A program made the position numbers and the translations under genes. A stretch of 64,000 nt of DNA, from positions 237,001 through 301,000 of the forward strand of contig NZ_JAJNKA010000002.1 in the NCBI RefSeq assembly GCF_021533215.1, written 5' to 3'. This document shows positions 16,852-24,871 of this stretch, in pieces. The notes under the pieces were generated by a model. It was not told the origin of the DNA. It searched no databases and saw only the letters and a program-made list of their open reading frames with translations. Positions within the stretch are counted from its first letter, which is position 1. Every line of letters starts with the position of its first letter. This DNA is from Portibacter lacus (GTDB lineage Bacteria; Bacteroidota; Bacteroidia; Chitinophagales; Saprospiraceae).

Positions 16852-19353
16852 ATGAGGTTTGCAATTACAGTTATGGTTATGTTTCTAGGTCAATTTTTAA
16901 GCGGTCAGGATTGTGGCTGCACGATTAATCAAGTAGAAACTAATCAGGTTGAATCTTGTGATCTGGTGATCGGAGAAATTGTAAATGTTTCTACCGTTTC
17001 TGAATTTAGAGCTGCGATATACGAAGCGAATCAGACTGGCGGAAATAAAACAATTCTCATTGCAGATGGAACTTATGCTGTCGCATCGACCGCTTCCTAT
17101 CCCTATATTACTGCCTCTAATATGGTGATTAGAAGTGCTTCTGGAAATCGAGATGCTGTAATTCTAACTGGCCAAGGAATGAAAGCTGTGAATGGAACAG
17201 AGATTGGGCTTTCCCTGCAAGGTGACAATATTACGGTGGCAGACCTAACTATTAAAGAAGTGGGCAATCATGGTATATCTTTGAATTCTAATAATAATCT
17301 GATTCACAATGTTAGAATTCAGAACACGTTCGAGCAAATGATTAAAGGGACCAGTCAAGATGGAGGCTCAGACGATTGTATTGTTCAGTGTTCTTTATTT
17401 GAATACACCGCTGGGATCGGTCCTCAGTTTTACATCGGAGGGCTAGACATTCATGATGGAGACAACTGGATCGTTCGTGATAATATATTTAAGAGTATAG
17501 CAAGTCCATCTGGATCGCAAGCGGAACATGCCGTTCATTTCTGGAATAACTCTTCTAATAATATTGTGGAGCGCAATCTAATGTATAATTGTGACAGGGG
17601 CGTCGGATTCGGTTTAGGACAGAATAGTGCTAATGAAGGTGGAATCATTAGGAACAACATGATCACAAATGATGGCGCCGGACCATTTAATGATGTGGGA
17701 ATCGGTCTGGAAAGCTCGCCGAACACCAAGGTTTATAACAATACCATTTTCATCTCCTACCAAAATTCAATAGAGTATCGATTTTCATCTACAACCAATG
17801 TAGATATCCAAAACAATCTTACCAATAAAAGGATTTGGCTTAGAAATAATGGAAGTGGAAATGTAGAGAATAATGTAACCAATGCAGTAGAGGATTGGTT
17901 TGTGAGTACATCTACTGGAAATCTTCGGCTTGCATCCGCACGTGCTAACATTATAGATCAAGGTGCCGATCTAGCAGAAGTAACGGATGATATTGATCAA
18001 AGAAGTCGACCACTTGACAGCGGGATTGATCTAGGAGCACATGAGTTTTTTGTTGGAGGAGCAGTGGATGCTGACAATGATGGTTTCAATTCTGATATCG
18101 ATTGTGATGATAACAACGCAAGTGTAAATCCTGACGCAACTGAAATTCCCAATAATGACATAGACGAAGATTGCGATGGTGTTTCACTGATCATTGATGA
18201 GGACAACGATGGGTTTAATTCTGATCAAGATTGCGACGACACAAATGCTGCTATCAATCCGGATGCTATGGAAATTCCGAATAATAACATTGACGAAAAT
18301 TGTGATGGAATCCTAAGCGTTACGGATGCTGACAATGATGGATTCAATTCCGATATCGATTGTGATGATAACAACGCAAGTGTAAATCCTGACGCAACGG
18401 AAATTCCCAATAATGACGTAGACGAAGATTGCGATGGTGTTGCGCTGATCATTGATGAGGACAACGATGGGTTCAATTCTGATCAAGATTGCGACGACAC
18501 AAATGCTGCTATCAATCCGGATGCTATGGAAATTCCCAACAATAACATTGACGAAAATTGTGATGGAATCCTAAGCGTTACAGATGCTGACAATGACGGT
18601 TTCAACTCTGATGTCGATTGCGATGATAACAACGCAAGTGTAAATCCTGACGCAACGGAAATTCCCAATAATGACATAGACGAAGATTGCGATGGTGTTG
18701 CGCTGATCATTGATGAGGACAACGATGGGTTCAATTCTGATCAAGATTGCGACGACACAAATGCTGCCATCAATCCGGATGCTATGGAAATTCCCAATAA
18801 TAACATTGACGAAAATTGTGATGGAATCTTAAGCGTTACGGATGCTGACAATGATGGTTTCAACTCTGATGTCGATTGTGATGATAACAACGCAAGTGTA
18901 AATCCTGACGCAACTGAAATTCCCAATAATGAAATAGACGAGGACTGCGATGGTGTTACGCTGATCATTGATGAGGACAACGATGGGTTCAATTCTGATC
19001 AAGATTGCGACGACACAAATGCTGCTATCAATCCGGATGCTATGGAAATTCCCAACAATAACATTGACGAAAATTGTGATGGGGAAGATTTAACCACTGG
19101 AATAGAAGAATGGCAGCTTGGAAATGTGGCCATCTATCCAAATCCCGTTTCTGACCAATTAGTTATCGATCATATAAAAGGTGCTTATTCAGCGACAATA
19201 CTAAGCATGGATGGCAGGAAAGTTTATTTCAGGTCAAATTTATTAGGCGAAACACATCTAGAATTAAACAGTCTGCATAAAGGTGTATACTTTTTAAAAC
19301 TGAAAGTGGAAAAGAATAATGAAGAGAAAGTTTTCAGACTAATTAAAATCTAA
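16852..19353 (+). CDS. Secreted beta-helix protein with eight MopE-type repeats and T9SS sorting domain
   Basis: The 833-residue protein has a signal peptide (about 1-19, then QDCGC) and a right-handed parallel beta-helix (about 35-400). The helix begins VSTVSEFRAAIYEANQTGG and carries many N-rich turns, similar to polysaccharide-lyase family 6 / chondroitinase-B-like proteins. Eight 43-residue repeats occupy residues 406-749, with the pattern DxDNDGFNSDxDCDD then NP, EIPNN, and DEDCDG. A T9SS type A sorting domain (VAIYPNPVSDQLVID to the C-terminal LIKI) ends the protein. It is predicted to be exported and attached to the cell surface. Catalytic residues of lyases could not be confirmed, so it may be a carbohydrate-binding or adhesive protein. 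The repeats resemble the Cu-binding MopE motif and probably bind metal ions. Confidence 0.88.
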   Translation: MRFAITVMVMFLGQFLSGQDCGCTINQVETNQVESCDLVIGEIVNVSTVSEFRAAIYEANQTGGNKTILIADGTYAVASTASYPYITASNMVIRSASGNRDAVILTGQGMKAVNGTEIGLSLQGDNITVADLTIKEVGNHGISLNSNNNLIHNVRIQNTFEQMIKGTSQDGGSDDCIVQCSLFEYTAGIGPQFYIGGLDIHDGDNWIVRDNIFKSIASPSGSQAEHAVHFWNNSSNNIVERNLMYNCDRGVGFGLGQNSANEGGIIRNNMITNDGAGPFNDVGIGLESSPNTKVYNNTIFISYQNSIEYRFSSTTNVDIQNNLTNKRIWLRNNGSGNVENNVTNAVEDWFVSTSTGNLRLASARANIIDQGADLAEVTDDIDQRSRPLDSGIDLGAHEFFVGGAVDADNDGFNSDIDCDDNNASVNPDATEIPNNDIDEDCDGVSLIIDEDNDGFNSDQDCDDTNAAINPDAMEIPNNNIDENCDGILSVTDADNDGFNSDIDCDDNNASVNPDATEIPNNDVDEDCDGVALIIDEDNDGFNSDQDCDDTNAAINPDAMEIPNNNIDENCDGILSVTDADNDGFNSDVDCDDNNASVNPDATEIPNNDIDEDCDGVALIIDEDNDGFNSDQDCDDTNAAINPDAMEIPNNNIDENCDGILSVTDADNDGFNSDVDCDDNNASVNPDATEIPNNEIDEDCDGVTLIIDEDNDGFNSDQDCDDTNAAINPDAMEIPNNNIDENCDGEDLTTGIEEWQLGNVAIYPNPVSDQLVIDHIKGAYSATILSMDGRKVYFRSNLLGETHLELNSLHKGVYFLKLKVEKNNEEKVFRLIKI
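18067..19098 (+). repeat. Tandem coding repeats, 129-bp units in 258-bp pairs
   Basis: Eight 129-base units alternate between two types (NNASVNPDATEIPNN and TNAAINPDAMEIPNN), giving four copies of a 258-base higher-order unit. Copies differ at only a few positions at DNA level, so the array looks recently amplified or homogenised by recombination. Three long minus-strand open frames in the array at 258-base spacing are mirror artefacts of it. Confidence 0.95.
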
Positions 19354-19428
19354 TAAAACTCTAAGACAACCTAAATAACACTATTCAGGCACGCATTAAA
19401 TTATTCAAAGCAAAATCTTTCTGCTTAC

Positions 19429-20337
19429 TTACAATTGCACTACTTTATATAAGGTCTTCTTATATTCTGAAGGGCTCTTTCCAGTAATCCGCTTAAATGA
19501 TTTCGTAAAATGTGAGAAATTATTGAACCCGCTTGAAAAGCAGATTTCCGTAATAGACATCTGATCTTCTGCTAGAAGCTTAGAGGCATGGACAATTCTA
19601 AATTCCATCAAGAACTCAGAAAACGTCTTCCCTGCCATCTTCTTGAAATACCTACTAAACGAGGGAATAGACATCGAGACTGCTTCTGCTATTTCTTCGA
19701 GGTAGATTTTCTCCTCGAAGTGACCTCTAATGAAATCATAGATTAGATCCATTCGGTCATTATCCTGTGGATTCATGACTAGGGCTAGTCCATCATTCGC
19801 ATTTAGTAATTCATACTCTTGAGAAAGTGCTAAGTTCTGAAGGATTCTAAGGAGTTGTAATAATTGATCAAACTTTATCTTTACCCAATTAAAATCTTTT
19901 AGTAAGATCCCAACTTCATCCTTAGTCCTTCCGTAGAAAGAAATTCCTGATTTGGCTCTTTCTAATAAAGACTTTATATCTCTCATTTCTGTACGATCAA
20001 AAAATTCCGCACCCATAAAATCCAACTTAAACTGAACAACGACTTCAGATTCATCTCCAGTTAATCGATCACCGAAACCTACATGGGGCAGATTCGGACC
20101 GATTAATACCAAGTCTCCGTCATTATAATAGGATAGATGGTTCCCAATATGCCTTTTCCCAGAACTCTTCTCAACATAAACCAACTCTATTTCAGGATGA
20201 TAGTGCCAGAAAGGTTGATTACTTGCACTCTTTTCAGCGAATAATTTATAGGTGAAGGAATTACCAAAATTAGGCTCAACCATCTCTAAAATTGGGGAAT
20301 TATATTCCTTTGAAATATTCTTACTAGACTCGCTCAT
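19429..20337 (-). CDS. AraC-family transcriptional regulator
   Basis: The 302-residue protein has an N-terminal cupin-like sensor (about 20-115, including FWHYHPEIELVYVEKSSGKR) and a C-terminal pair of helix-turn-helix motifs (about 200-300). The DNA-binding segment reads IYLEEIAEAVSMSIPSFSRY, then FSEFLMEFRIVHASKLL, then ITEICFSSGFNNFSHFTKSF, as in AraC/XylS members. The sensor suggests control of a carbohydrate or small-molecule response. It is divergent from the first secreted paralogue (starts 185 bases apart), with a palindrome at 20426-20437 between them. Its target and effector are unknown. Confidence 0.9.
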   Translation of the reverse strand: MSESSKNISKEYNSPILEMVEPNFGNSFTYKLFAEKSASNQPFWHYHPEIELVYVEKSSGKRHIGNHLSYYNDGDLVLIGPNLPHVGFGDRLTGDESEVVVQFKLDFMGAEFFDRTEMRDIKSLLERAKSGISFYGRTKDEVGILLKDFNWVKIKFDQLLQLLRILQNLALSQEYELLNANDGLALVMNPQDNDRMDLIYDFIRGHFEEKIYLEEIAEAVSMSIPSFSRYFKKMAGKTFSEFLMEFRIVHASKLLAEDQMSITEICFSSGFNNFSHFTKSFKRITGKSPSEYKKTLYKVVQL

Positions 20338-20425
20338 AATTACAAATTATATTTTGCCTTTTAATTACTATATGCACTTTTATCATATTGTTAAATATAA
20401 ATATAATAATATTTTGACAAAATAC

Positions 20426-20437
20426 CACATATATGTG
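20426..20437. promoter_or_regulatory. Perfect 12-bp palindrome between AraC gene and secreted paralogue
   Basis: CACATATATGTG reads the same on both strands and lies in the shared intergenic space, upstream of a TACTTTTG element at 20473. It is a possible regulator site but no binding protein is demonstrated; the low-complexity AT core makes chance plausible. Confidence 0.3.
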
Positions 20438-20472
20438 ATATGATAAGCACAATTTTAAGCTAATGTTGTTCG

Positions 20473-20480
20473 TACTTTTG
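20473..20480 (+). promoter_or_regulatory. Bacteroidota -7 promoter element
   Basis: TACTTTTG fits the TAnnTTTG -7 consensus of Bacteroidota housekeeping promoters. It is 42 bases before the start codon at 20523. No clear -33 TTG at the usual spacing was found. Confidence 0.6.
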
Positions 20481-20522
20481 CGCCCGCTTAAAAATTTTCT
20501 TTAAGCCACAAATAATAATGGA

Positions 20523-21107
20523 ATGAGAATAACAATGGAAAAATTAGTAGTATTAGTAGTTGTGATTTTATCAGCAACTTCAATTTATGCAGGAAATTAC
20601 GCAAATGTAATTTTCGAGAAGGACAAAACTTTTGTTCTTGATTTGAATGATAAGGAAAATCCTTACGTTGAAATCGAAATTAGAGATCTTAATGGAAAAG
20701 TACTTCATTCAGAAAACTATCAAACGCTAAGTATAGCTTCTAAAAAGTATAACTTAAAGAACTTGCCTAACGGTACTTATGAAATGGTTATACAAAGTAA
20801 AATGGGAAAAACAATCTACCCAATGACGGTAACTTTTGATGGTGTAAAAATGTCACCAGTAAGTAATCACGTTAACTTTAAGCCAATTATCACTTACGAA
20901 AACGACTTAATTGAGTTTAGTCAGTTAACATTAGGAAGAGATGTAACTTTTACACTATCTGACAAGGAAGGAATATTTTATACTAAGAACTATAAAAATG
21001 AAGCAAGTATAAACGCCAACTTTAGTGCTTCGAAATTACCTGCAGGTGACTATACGGTTACGATTACAAGTAATGATCAAGACCATACTTACAGCTTTAA
21101 AAAATAA
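20523..21107 (+). CDS. Secreted two-domain beta-sandwich protein, first of two tandem paralogues
   Basis: The 194-residue protein has a signal peptide (an ATG at 20535 is a plausible alternative start, giving MEKLVVLVVVILSATSIYAG). Two successive Ig-like segments are visible: one with IRDLNGKVLHSE and YNLKNLPNGTYEMVI, and a second with LPAGDYTVTI. These resemble the LPxGxY strand pattern of T9SS sorting or Por-type beta-sandwich domains, but there is no separate cargo domain. It has a promoter element at 20473 and a terminator at 21132. The paralogue 21601-22185 has the same length and architecture. Function unknown. Confidence 0.75.
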   Translation: MRITMEKLVVLVVVILSATSIYAGNYANVIFEKDKTFVLDLNDKENPYVEIEIRDLNGKVLHSENYQTLSIASKKYNLKNLPNGTYEMVIQSKMGKTIYPMTVTFDGVKMSPVSNHVNFKPIITYENDLIEFSQLTLGRDVTFTLSDKEGIFYTKNYKNEASINANFSASKLPAGDYTVTITSNDQDHTYSFKK

Positions 21108-21131
21108 TATCAATCCCAATGGATATAAAGG

Positions 21132-21161
21132 CCTGTTCTTTCATTAGAGCAGGTTTTTTTT
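21132..21161 (+). terminator. Rho-independent terminator after first secreted paralogue
   Basis: An 8-base stem (21132-21139 with 21146-21153, one G-U pair) is followed by a run of eight T. It starts 25 bases after the stop codon. Confidence 0.85.
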
Positions 21162-21548
21162 ATTTATACCAAAAAGAAAGATGCGCGACATCCAGTTTCA
21201 TCAATTACGCATCTTACCAAATACCAATAATTCAAAATATTCTTAAAACAATTCATATTCACCTTTTTCACTTGACCACCCCACCTTTATCAAAATCACT
21301 CGACGATGACTATATTCAATATACACAAAGAAGAATCAGCACTATTTAGCCCAACTTTTAATATGATTGGTAATTACCATCCTTTGTAAATATTGTTTTT
21401 ACACTTCTTAAGAGTGGCGAAATTAAATACCGCCCAATATTAACATAGTGTGCTTTTATTGTAAACATAATATTAATAACTAACCGAGATTGATATAATA
21501 ACACACATTTATGTAAAAATAAGCAAAGTCTTAAGTAAAGCATGCCCT
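21162..21548. other. AT-rich intergenic region between the two secreted paralogues
   Basis: The 493 bases between the two paralogous genes contain the terminator at 21132-21161 and the promoter element at 21549. The remainder is AT-rich, carries no convincing gene on either strand, and has no repeat of the paralogues' coding sequence. Confidence 0.6.
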
Positions 21549-21556
21549 TATATTTG
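21549..21556 (+). promoter_or_regulatory. Bacteroidota -7 promoter element
   Basis: TATATTTG matches TAnnTTTG and sits 44 bases before the start at 21601. It supports an independent transcript for the second paralogue. Confidence 0.6.
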
Positions 21557-21600
21557 TATCAGATTTAAATATTATTTTTTAATCAAGTAAATAATAAGAC

Positions 21601-22185
21601 ATGAAACTATTAATGAGAAATTTAATCGTATTAACAATTTTAATCCTTTCAGCTAGTTCTACATTTGCAGAAAAATATCCGAAAGTTAATTTTGACGAAA
21701 ACAAAACTTTGTTCGTTAACTTGAATGATTGGGCTGGACTAAACATCGATATTGAAATCCGTGATTTAAAAGGAGAAGTATTACACGAAAGTCAAGTACA
21801 GAAAGGAGCAACATTGACAAAAAAATATAATCTTAAAAACCTTCCTGTAGGGCAATATGAATTAATTCTTCATAGCGATATGAAAAAAGCAATCTACCCA
21901 ATAGAGGTGACTGAAAATGCAGTTAAAATGTTACCTGTAGAGAATCCAGTTGTTTTCAAACCTATGGTTGCATACAAAAACAACAATATTGAATTCAATC
22001 AATTAGCACTGGGAAGAACTGTAACCTTTACTATTACTGATAGAACAGGGACATTTTTCACAAAGACGTTTCAGAATGAAGCAAGCATCAACACAAAATT
22101 TGATGTAGCGAAATTACCTGTTGGTAATTATACAGTTGCAGTTATTGGTAAGAACCAATATGATACTTACTTCTTCCAGAAATAA
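21601..22185 (+). CDS. Secreted two-domain beta-sandwich protein, second tandem paralogue
   Basis: The 194-residue product is a paralogue of the gene at 20523 and shares YNLKNLP, IYP and the EASINxxF segment. It has a signal peptide (RNLIVLTILILSASSTFA) and no domain beyond the paired beta-sandwich. It has its own -7 promoter element and a strong terminator, so both copies seem to be separate monocistronic units. A structural role in the envelope, or binding to other secreted parts, is possible but not shown. Confidence 0.75.
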   Translation: MKLLMRNLIVLTILILSASSTFAEKYPKVNFDENKTLFVNLNDWAGLNIDIEIRDLKGEVLHESQVQKGATLTKKYNLKNLPVGQYELILHSDMKKAIYPIEVTENAVKMLPVENPVVFKPMVAYKNNNIEFNQLALGRTVTFTITDRTGTFFTKTFQNEASINTKFDVAKLPVGNYTVAVIGKNQYDTYFFQK

Positions 22186-22213
22186 ATAAATAAATAAAGC
22201 ACATACCATTTAA

Positions 22214-22245
22214 AAGGCTTGTTCATTACGAACAAGCCTTTTTTT
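22214..22245 (+). terminator. Rho-independent terminator after second secreted paralogue
   Basis: A perfect 11-base stem (AAGGCTTGTTC with its complement, 22214-22224 and 22230-22240), a 5-base loop and a T-run. It excludes starts of the next gene upstream of about 22246. Confidence 0.95.
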
Positions 22246-22283
22246 ATGCGCCTTCTTTTAAAGGACCCAATATTCTTTTTTTG

Positions 22284-22291
22284 TATCTTTA
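22284..22291 (+). promoter_or_regulatory. -7 promoter element immediately before PcrB start
   Basis: TATCTTTA (one mismatch to TAnnTTTG) ends 5 bases before the ATG at 22297. Transcription from here would begin at or near the start codon, implying a leaderless or very short leader mRNA. Confidence 0.5.
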
Positions 22292-22296
22292 CCCTG

Positions 22297-23043
22297 ATGA
22301 TCTACAATAATCTAATAGAAGCAAAAAAGAATGGGCAGAAAAAGCTCGCTGTGCTTATCGATCCTGATAAACTCAGATTGAATTCTATGGACCACATCAT
22401 AAGGAACTCTGTCGATCACAATATCGACTACTTCTTTATCGGTGGCAGCCTTATTGTAAACGATCAGCTCGATGAAGTCTTAGGTAAATTAAAGGAAGCC
22501 TGTGATATACCCCTTATATTATTCCCAGGAAATTCAATGCAATTAAGCTATAAAGCAGATGCGATTCTTTTCCTTTCATTGATTTCAGGAAGAAATCCAG
22601 AGTTACTTATCGGCACTCATGTCATCTCCGCTCCTTATCTTAAGTTAAGTCCTTTAGAAGTTATTTCTACTGGGTATATGAATATAGATGGTGGTGTAAG
22701 TACTACAGTAAGTTACATGAGTAACACTAATCCAATCCCGAAAGATAAAAATGACATTGCAGTATGCACTGCTATAGCAGGAGAAATGCTCGGAATGAAA
22801 ACCATTTATCTTGATTCAGGATCTGGAGCTAAGTTCCCCGTTTCCAAAGAAATGATAGAATCTGTTCACGGAGCAGTAGACATTCCCATTATTACAGGAG
22901 GAGGAATTAGAAATCCTGAAAAAGCATTTGAAAATATTTCAGCGGGAGCTGATGTCATTGTAATCGGGAATGCAATAGAAAATGATCCAGGCTTAGTTGC
23001 AGAAATGGCAGCAGCAGTCCATTCTAAAAACTTAAAAGTCTAA
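22297..23043 (+). CDS. Geranylgeranylglyceryl phosphate synthase family protein (PcrB-like)
   Basis: This TIM-barrel prenyltransferase should transfer an isoprenoid from a prenyl diphosphate to sn-glycerol-1-phosphate. Family landmarks are seen: KKLAVLIDPDK near the start, FIGGSLIV, LFPGNSMQLSYKADAILFLSLISGRNP, YLDSGSGAKFPV and the phosphate-binding IITGGGIRNPEKA and ADVIVIGNAIE. I set the start at ATG 22297 (MIYNNLIEAKKNG, 248 residues); the longer frame from 22219 would start inside the upstream terminator. Group II enzymes with this layout are known in Bacteroidota and archaea. The prenyl donor length and the physiological product are not established here. RsgA starts 1 base after its stop. 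Confidence 0.88.
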   Translation: MIYNNLIEAKKNGQKKLAVLIDPDKLRLNSMDHIIRNSVDHNIDYFFIGGSLIVNDQLDEVLGKLKEACDIPLILFPGNSMQLSYKADAILFLSLISGRNPELLIGTHVISAPYLKLSPLEVISTGYMNIDGGVSTTVSYMSNTNPIPKDKNDIAVCTAIAGEMLGMKTIYLDSGSGAKFPVSKEMIESVHGAVDIPIITGGGIRNPEKAFENISAGADVIVIGNAIENDPGLVAEMAAAVHSKNLKV

Positions 23044-23044
23044 T

Positions 23045-24001
23045 TTGAAAAAAGAAGGAATAGTCTTTAGATCTACCGGCAGCTGGTATGATGTTAAAAC
23101 TGAAGATGGAGAATCTATTCAGTGCAGAATAGTAGGTAAGTTTAGATTAGGTAATTTAAAAATAACTAATCCTGTTGCCGTAGGCGATGTTGTTATTGTA
23201 ACAATCGAAGAAGGAGATGACGAAGGGATAGGCAGTATCATAGAAATAAAAAACAGGACAAACTATGTTATCCGGCAAAGTCCACGAAAAAAACACCAAC
23301 TACACCTTCTCGCTTCTAATGTAGACCAGTCTATATGCGTCATGACAATTGCACAACCGAAGTTAAAACAAGGATTTATCGATCGGTATTTATTAATGAC
23401 CGAGCCTTATAATATACCTACAAGAGTAATATTTAATAAAGCAGATATCTACTCAGAAGGCGATCTGAATGTATATCTATATCTAAAGGATATTTACGAG
23501 AAAATCGGCCATCCATGTCACCTTGTTTCAGCCATTACAGGGGAAGGGATCGCGGAATTACGAGCTGCACTTCAAGATAAAACAACACTTATCGGTGGCC
23601 AATCTGGTGTAGGAAAGTCAACCTTAATCAATGCAATAGAACCACACCTAGCGTTAAGAACTGATGATATTTCAGAATATACTGGAAAAGGACAGCATAC
23701 TACCACTTTTGCAGAAATGTTCGAATTAACGGGCGGTGGCAGGATCATCGATACTCCTGGTATCAAAACGCTCGCTTTTTCACATTTTGAGCCGTTAGAT
23801 GTTGCCCACAATTTTAAAGAAATATTCAAATTTTCAGAAAATTGCAAGTTTTCTAATTGTATGCACAGAGACGAACCGAGCTGTGCTGTAAAGGCTGCCG
23901 TAGAAGATGGCGAAATTAGTGAACTGAGATATATGAACTATCTGCAGATTTTAGAAGAAATAGAAGATCAAAATTACTGGGAAAGACACTCAGATATGTA
24001 A
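23045..24001 (+). CDS. rsgA: Ribosome small-subunit-dependent GTPase A
   Basis: RsgA is a GTPase that helps late 30S subunit maturation. It has an N-terminal OB-fold (about 1-75), then a circularly permuted GTPase domain with ASNVDQ, NKAD, GGQSGVGKSTLIN near 178-190 and DTPGIKTL. A C-terminal zinc-binding motif follows, Cys-x4-Cys-x-His-x5-Cys in CKFSNCMHRDEPSC. At 318 residues it is the usual length. The start is TTG, 1 base after the PcrB stop, so the genes are transcribed and probably translated together. Confidence 0.96.
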   Translation: MKKEGIVFRSTGSWYDVKTEDGESIQCRIVGKFRLGNLKITNPVAVGDVVIVTIEEGDDEGIGSIIEIKNRTNYVIRQSPRKKHQLHLLASNVDQSICVMTIAQPKLKQGFIDRYLLMTEPYNIPTRVIFNKADIYSEGDLNVYLYLKDIYEKIGHPCHLVSAITGEGIAELRAALQDKTTLIGGQSGVGKSTLINAIEPHLALRTDDISEYTGKGQHTTTFAEMFELTGGGRIIDTPGIKTLAFSHFEPLDVAHNFKEIFKFSENCKFSNCMHRDEPSCAVKAAVEDGEISELRYMNYLQILEEIEDQNYWERHSDM

Positions 24002-24007
24002 GTTTTA

Positions 24008-24015
24008 TATCTTTG
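24008..24015 (+). promoter_or_regulatory. -7 promoter element for the 54-aa protein gene
   Basis: TATCTTTG matches TAnnTTTG exactly and ends 4 bases before ATG 24020. The expected transcription start is at or next to that ATG, giving a leaderless transcript. Confidence 0.55.
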
Positions 24016-24019
24016 CACT

Positions 24020-24184
24020 ATGCCGTATGTATCCAGAAAGAAATATAAGAGTAGAAGAGAGAAAAGATTAACTTCTACAAGAATAATAAAAATTATTCTA
24101 GTCACTGCTGTGCTCCTAATAACGGTACTTCTAATTATGAATTGGACATATATTAAAGATTATATCATCACATCATTCTATTAG
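24020..24184 (+). CDS. Small single-pass membrane protein, 54 residues
   Basis: This open frame gives a 54-residue protein. It begins MPYVSRKKYKSRREKRLTST, a strongly basic N-terminus with ten Arg/Lys, and then one hydrophobic helix (about residues 22-40). It ends in a short YIKDYIITSFY tail. A perfect TATCTTTG promoter element lies just upstream, which is the main support. The frame is short and its family unknown. The basic N-terminus with one helix fits an inner-membrane protein with its N-terminus inside. It lies between rsgA and an ECF sigma-factor gene. Confidence 0.5.
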   Translation: MPYVSRKKYKSRREKRLTSTRIIKIILVTAVLLITVLLIMNWTYIKDYIITSFY

Positions 24185-24271
24185 CGTGTTACTTTTTGCA
24201 GACTTCCCGTCTAAATATAGAATATTACAAAGAATCATCTTATTTTCGAGTTTCAAGAGAATAGATAACGC

Positions 24272-24871
24272 GTGATATTATTATTAAATCCCTTATTGTC
24301 AAATATTTCAGATGCTTCTACGGATGAAGTTCTGGTAGAGAAATATTTGAACACACAAAGAGGGGCATATTTTGACATATTATATAAAAGGTATTCCGCA
24401 AAGGTTTATGCTAGAAGTATTTCAATGTTGAAAGACGCAGAATTAGCTCAAGATGCTGTTCAGGAAATTTTTATTAAAGTCCTAACAAGCATCTCTAAAT
24501 TTCAGGGCAAGTCTAAGTTTTCATCTTGGTTATACTCTATTACATATAACTATTGTATTGATTTAATTCGAAAGAATAAGAAAATTAAAACAGTAGCTAT
24601 GGATAAGCTTGGCGAAATAGAAGATATGCATGGAGATATAGATGACAAAGAATTAATGGAAACTAAATTCGAACAGTTAAAAGTCGTCTTAAATGAAATG
24701 CCCGCGCAAGACAAAACTATTTTGCTCATGAAATACCAAGATAATATGTCCATTAGAGAAATAGGCGAATTAAATGGTAAATCAGAAAGTGCAACTAAAA
24801 TGCAAATTAAAAGAGCGAAGCAAAAGTTTATGGTTTTAAGAACCGATTTGTTTCCTGCAGAGATATATTAA
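24272..24871 (+). CDS. ECF sigma factor
   Basis: The 199-residue protein is a standard two-domain sigma factor. Region 2 shows YFDILYKRYSAKVYARSISM, ELAQDAVQEIFIKV and KFSSWLYSITYNYCIDLIRK. Region 4 shows VLNEMPAQDKTILLMKYQD, then MSIREIGELNGKSESATK. The start is GTG at 24272; no ATG fits better. Its stop is immediately followed by the ATG of a 62-residue gene and then an MscS-type channel gene. The set suggests a sigma factor tied to membrane tension or osmotic stress, which is inference. Confidence 0.93.
   Translation: MILLLNPLLSNISDASTDEVLVEKYLNTQRGAYFDILYKRYSAKVYARSISMLKDAELAQDAVQEIFIKVLTSISKFQGKSKFSSWLYSITYNYCIDLIRKNKKIKTVAMDKLGEIEDMHGDIDDKELMETKFEQLKVVLNEMPAQDKTILLMKYQDNMSIREIGELNGKSESATKMQIKRAKQKFMVLRTDLFPAEIY

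Noticed and set aside
18225-18992. Three 83-residue minus-strand frames at 258-base spacing
   Set aside because: They are exact antisense mirrors of the coding repeats and have no signal peptide, start context or own promoter.
18067-19098. CRISPR-like repeat array
   Set aside because: The repeats are coding, 129 bases long and in frame throughout.
22219-22296. Earlier start for the PcrB frame
   Set aside because: The frame would begin inside a perfect terminator stem and add a hydrophobic N-terminus not seen in the family.
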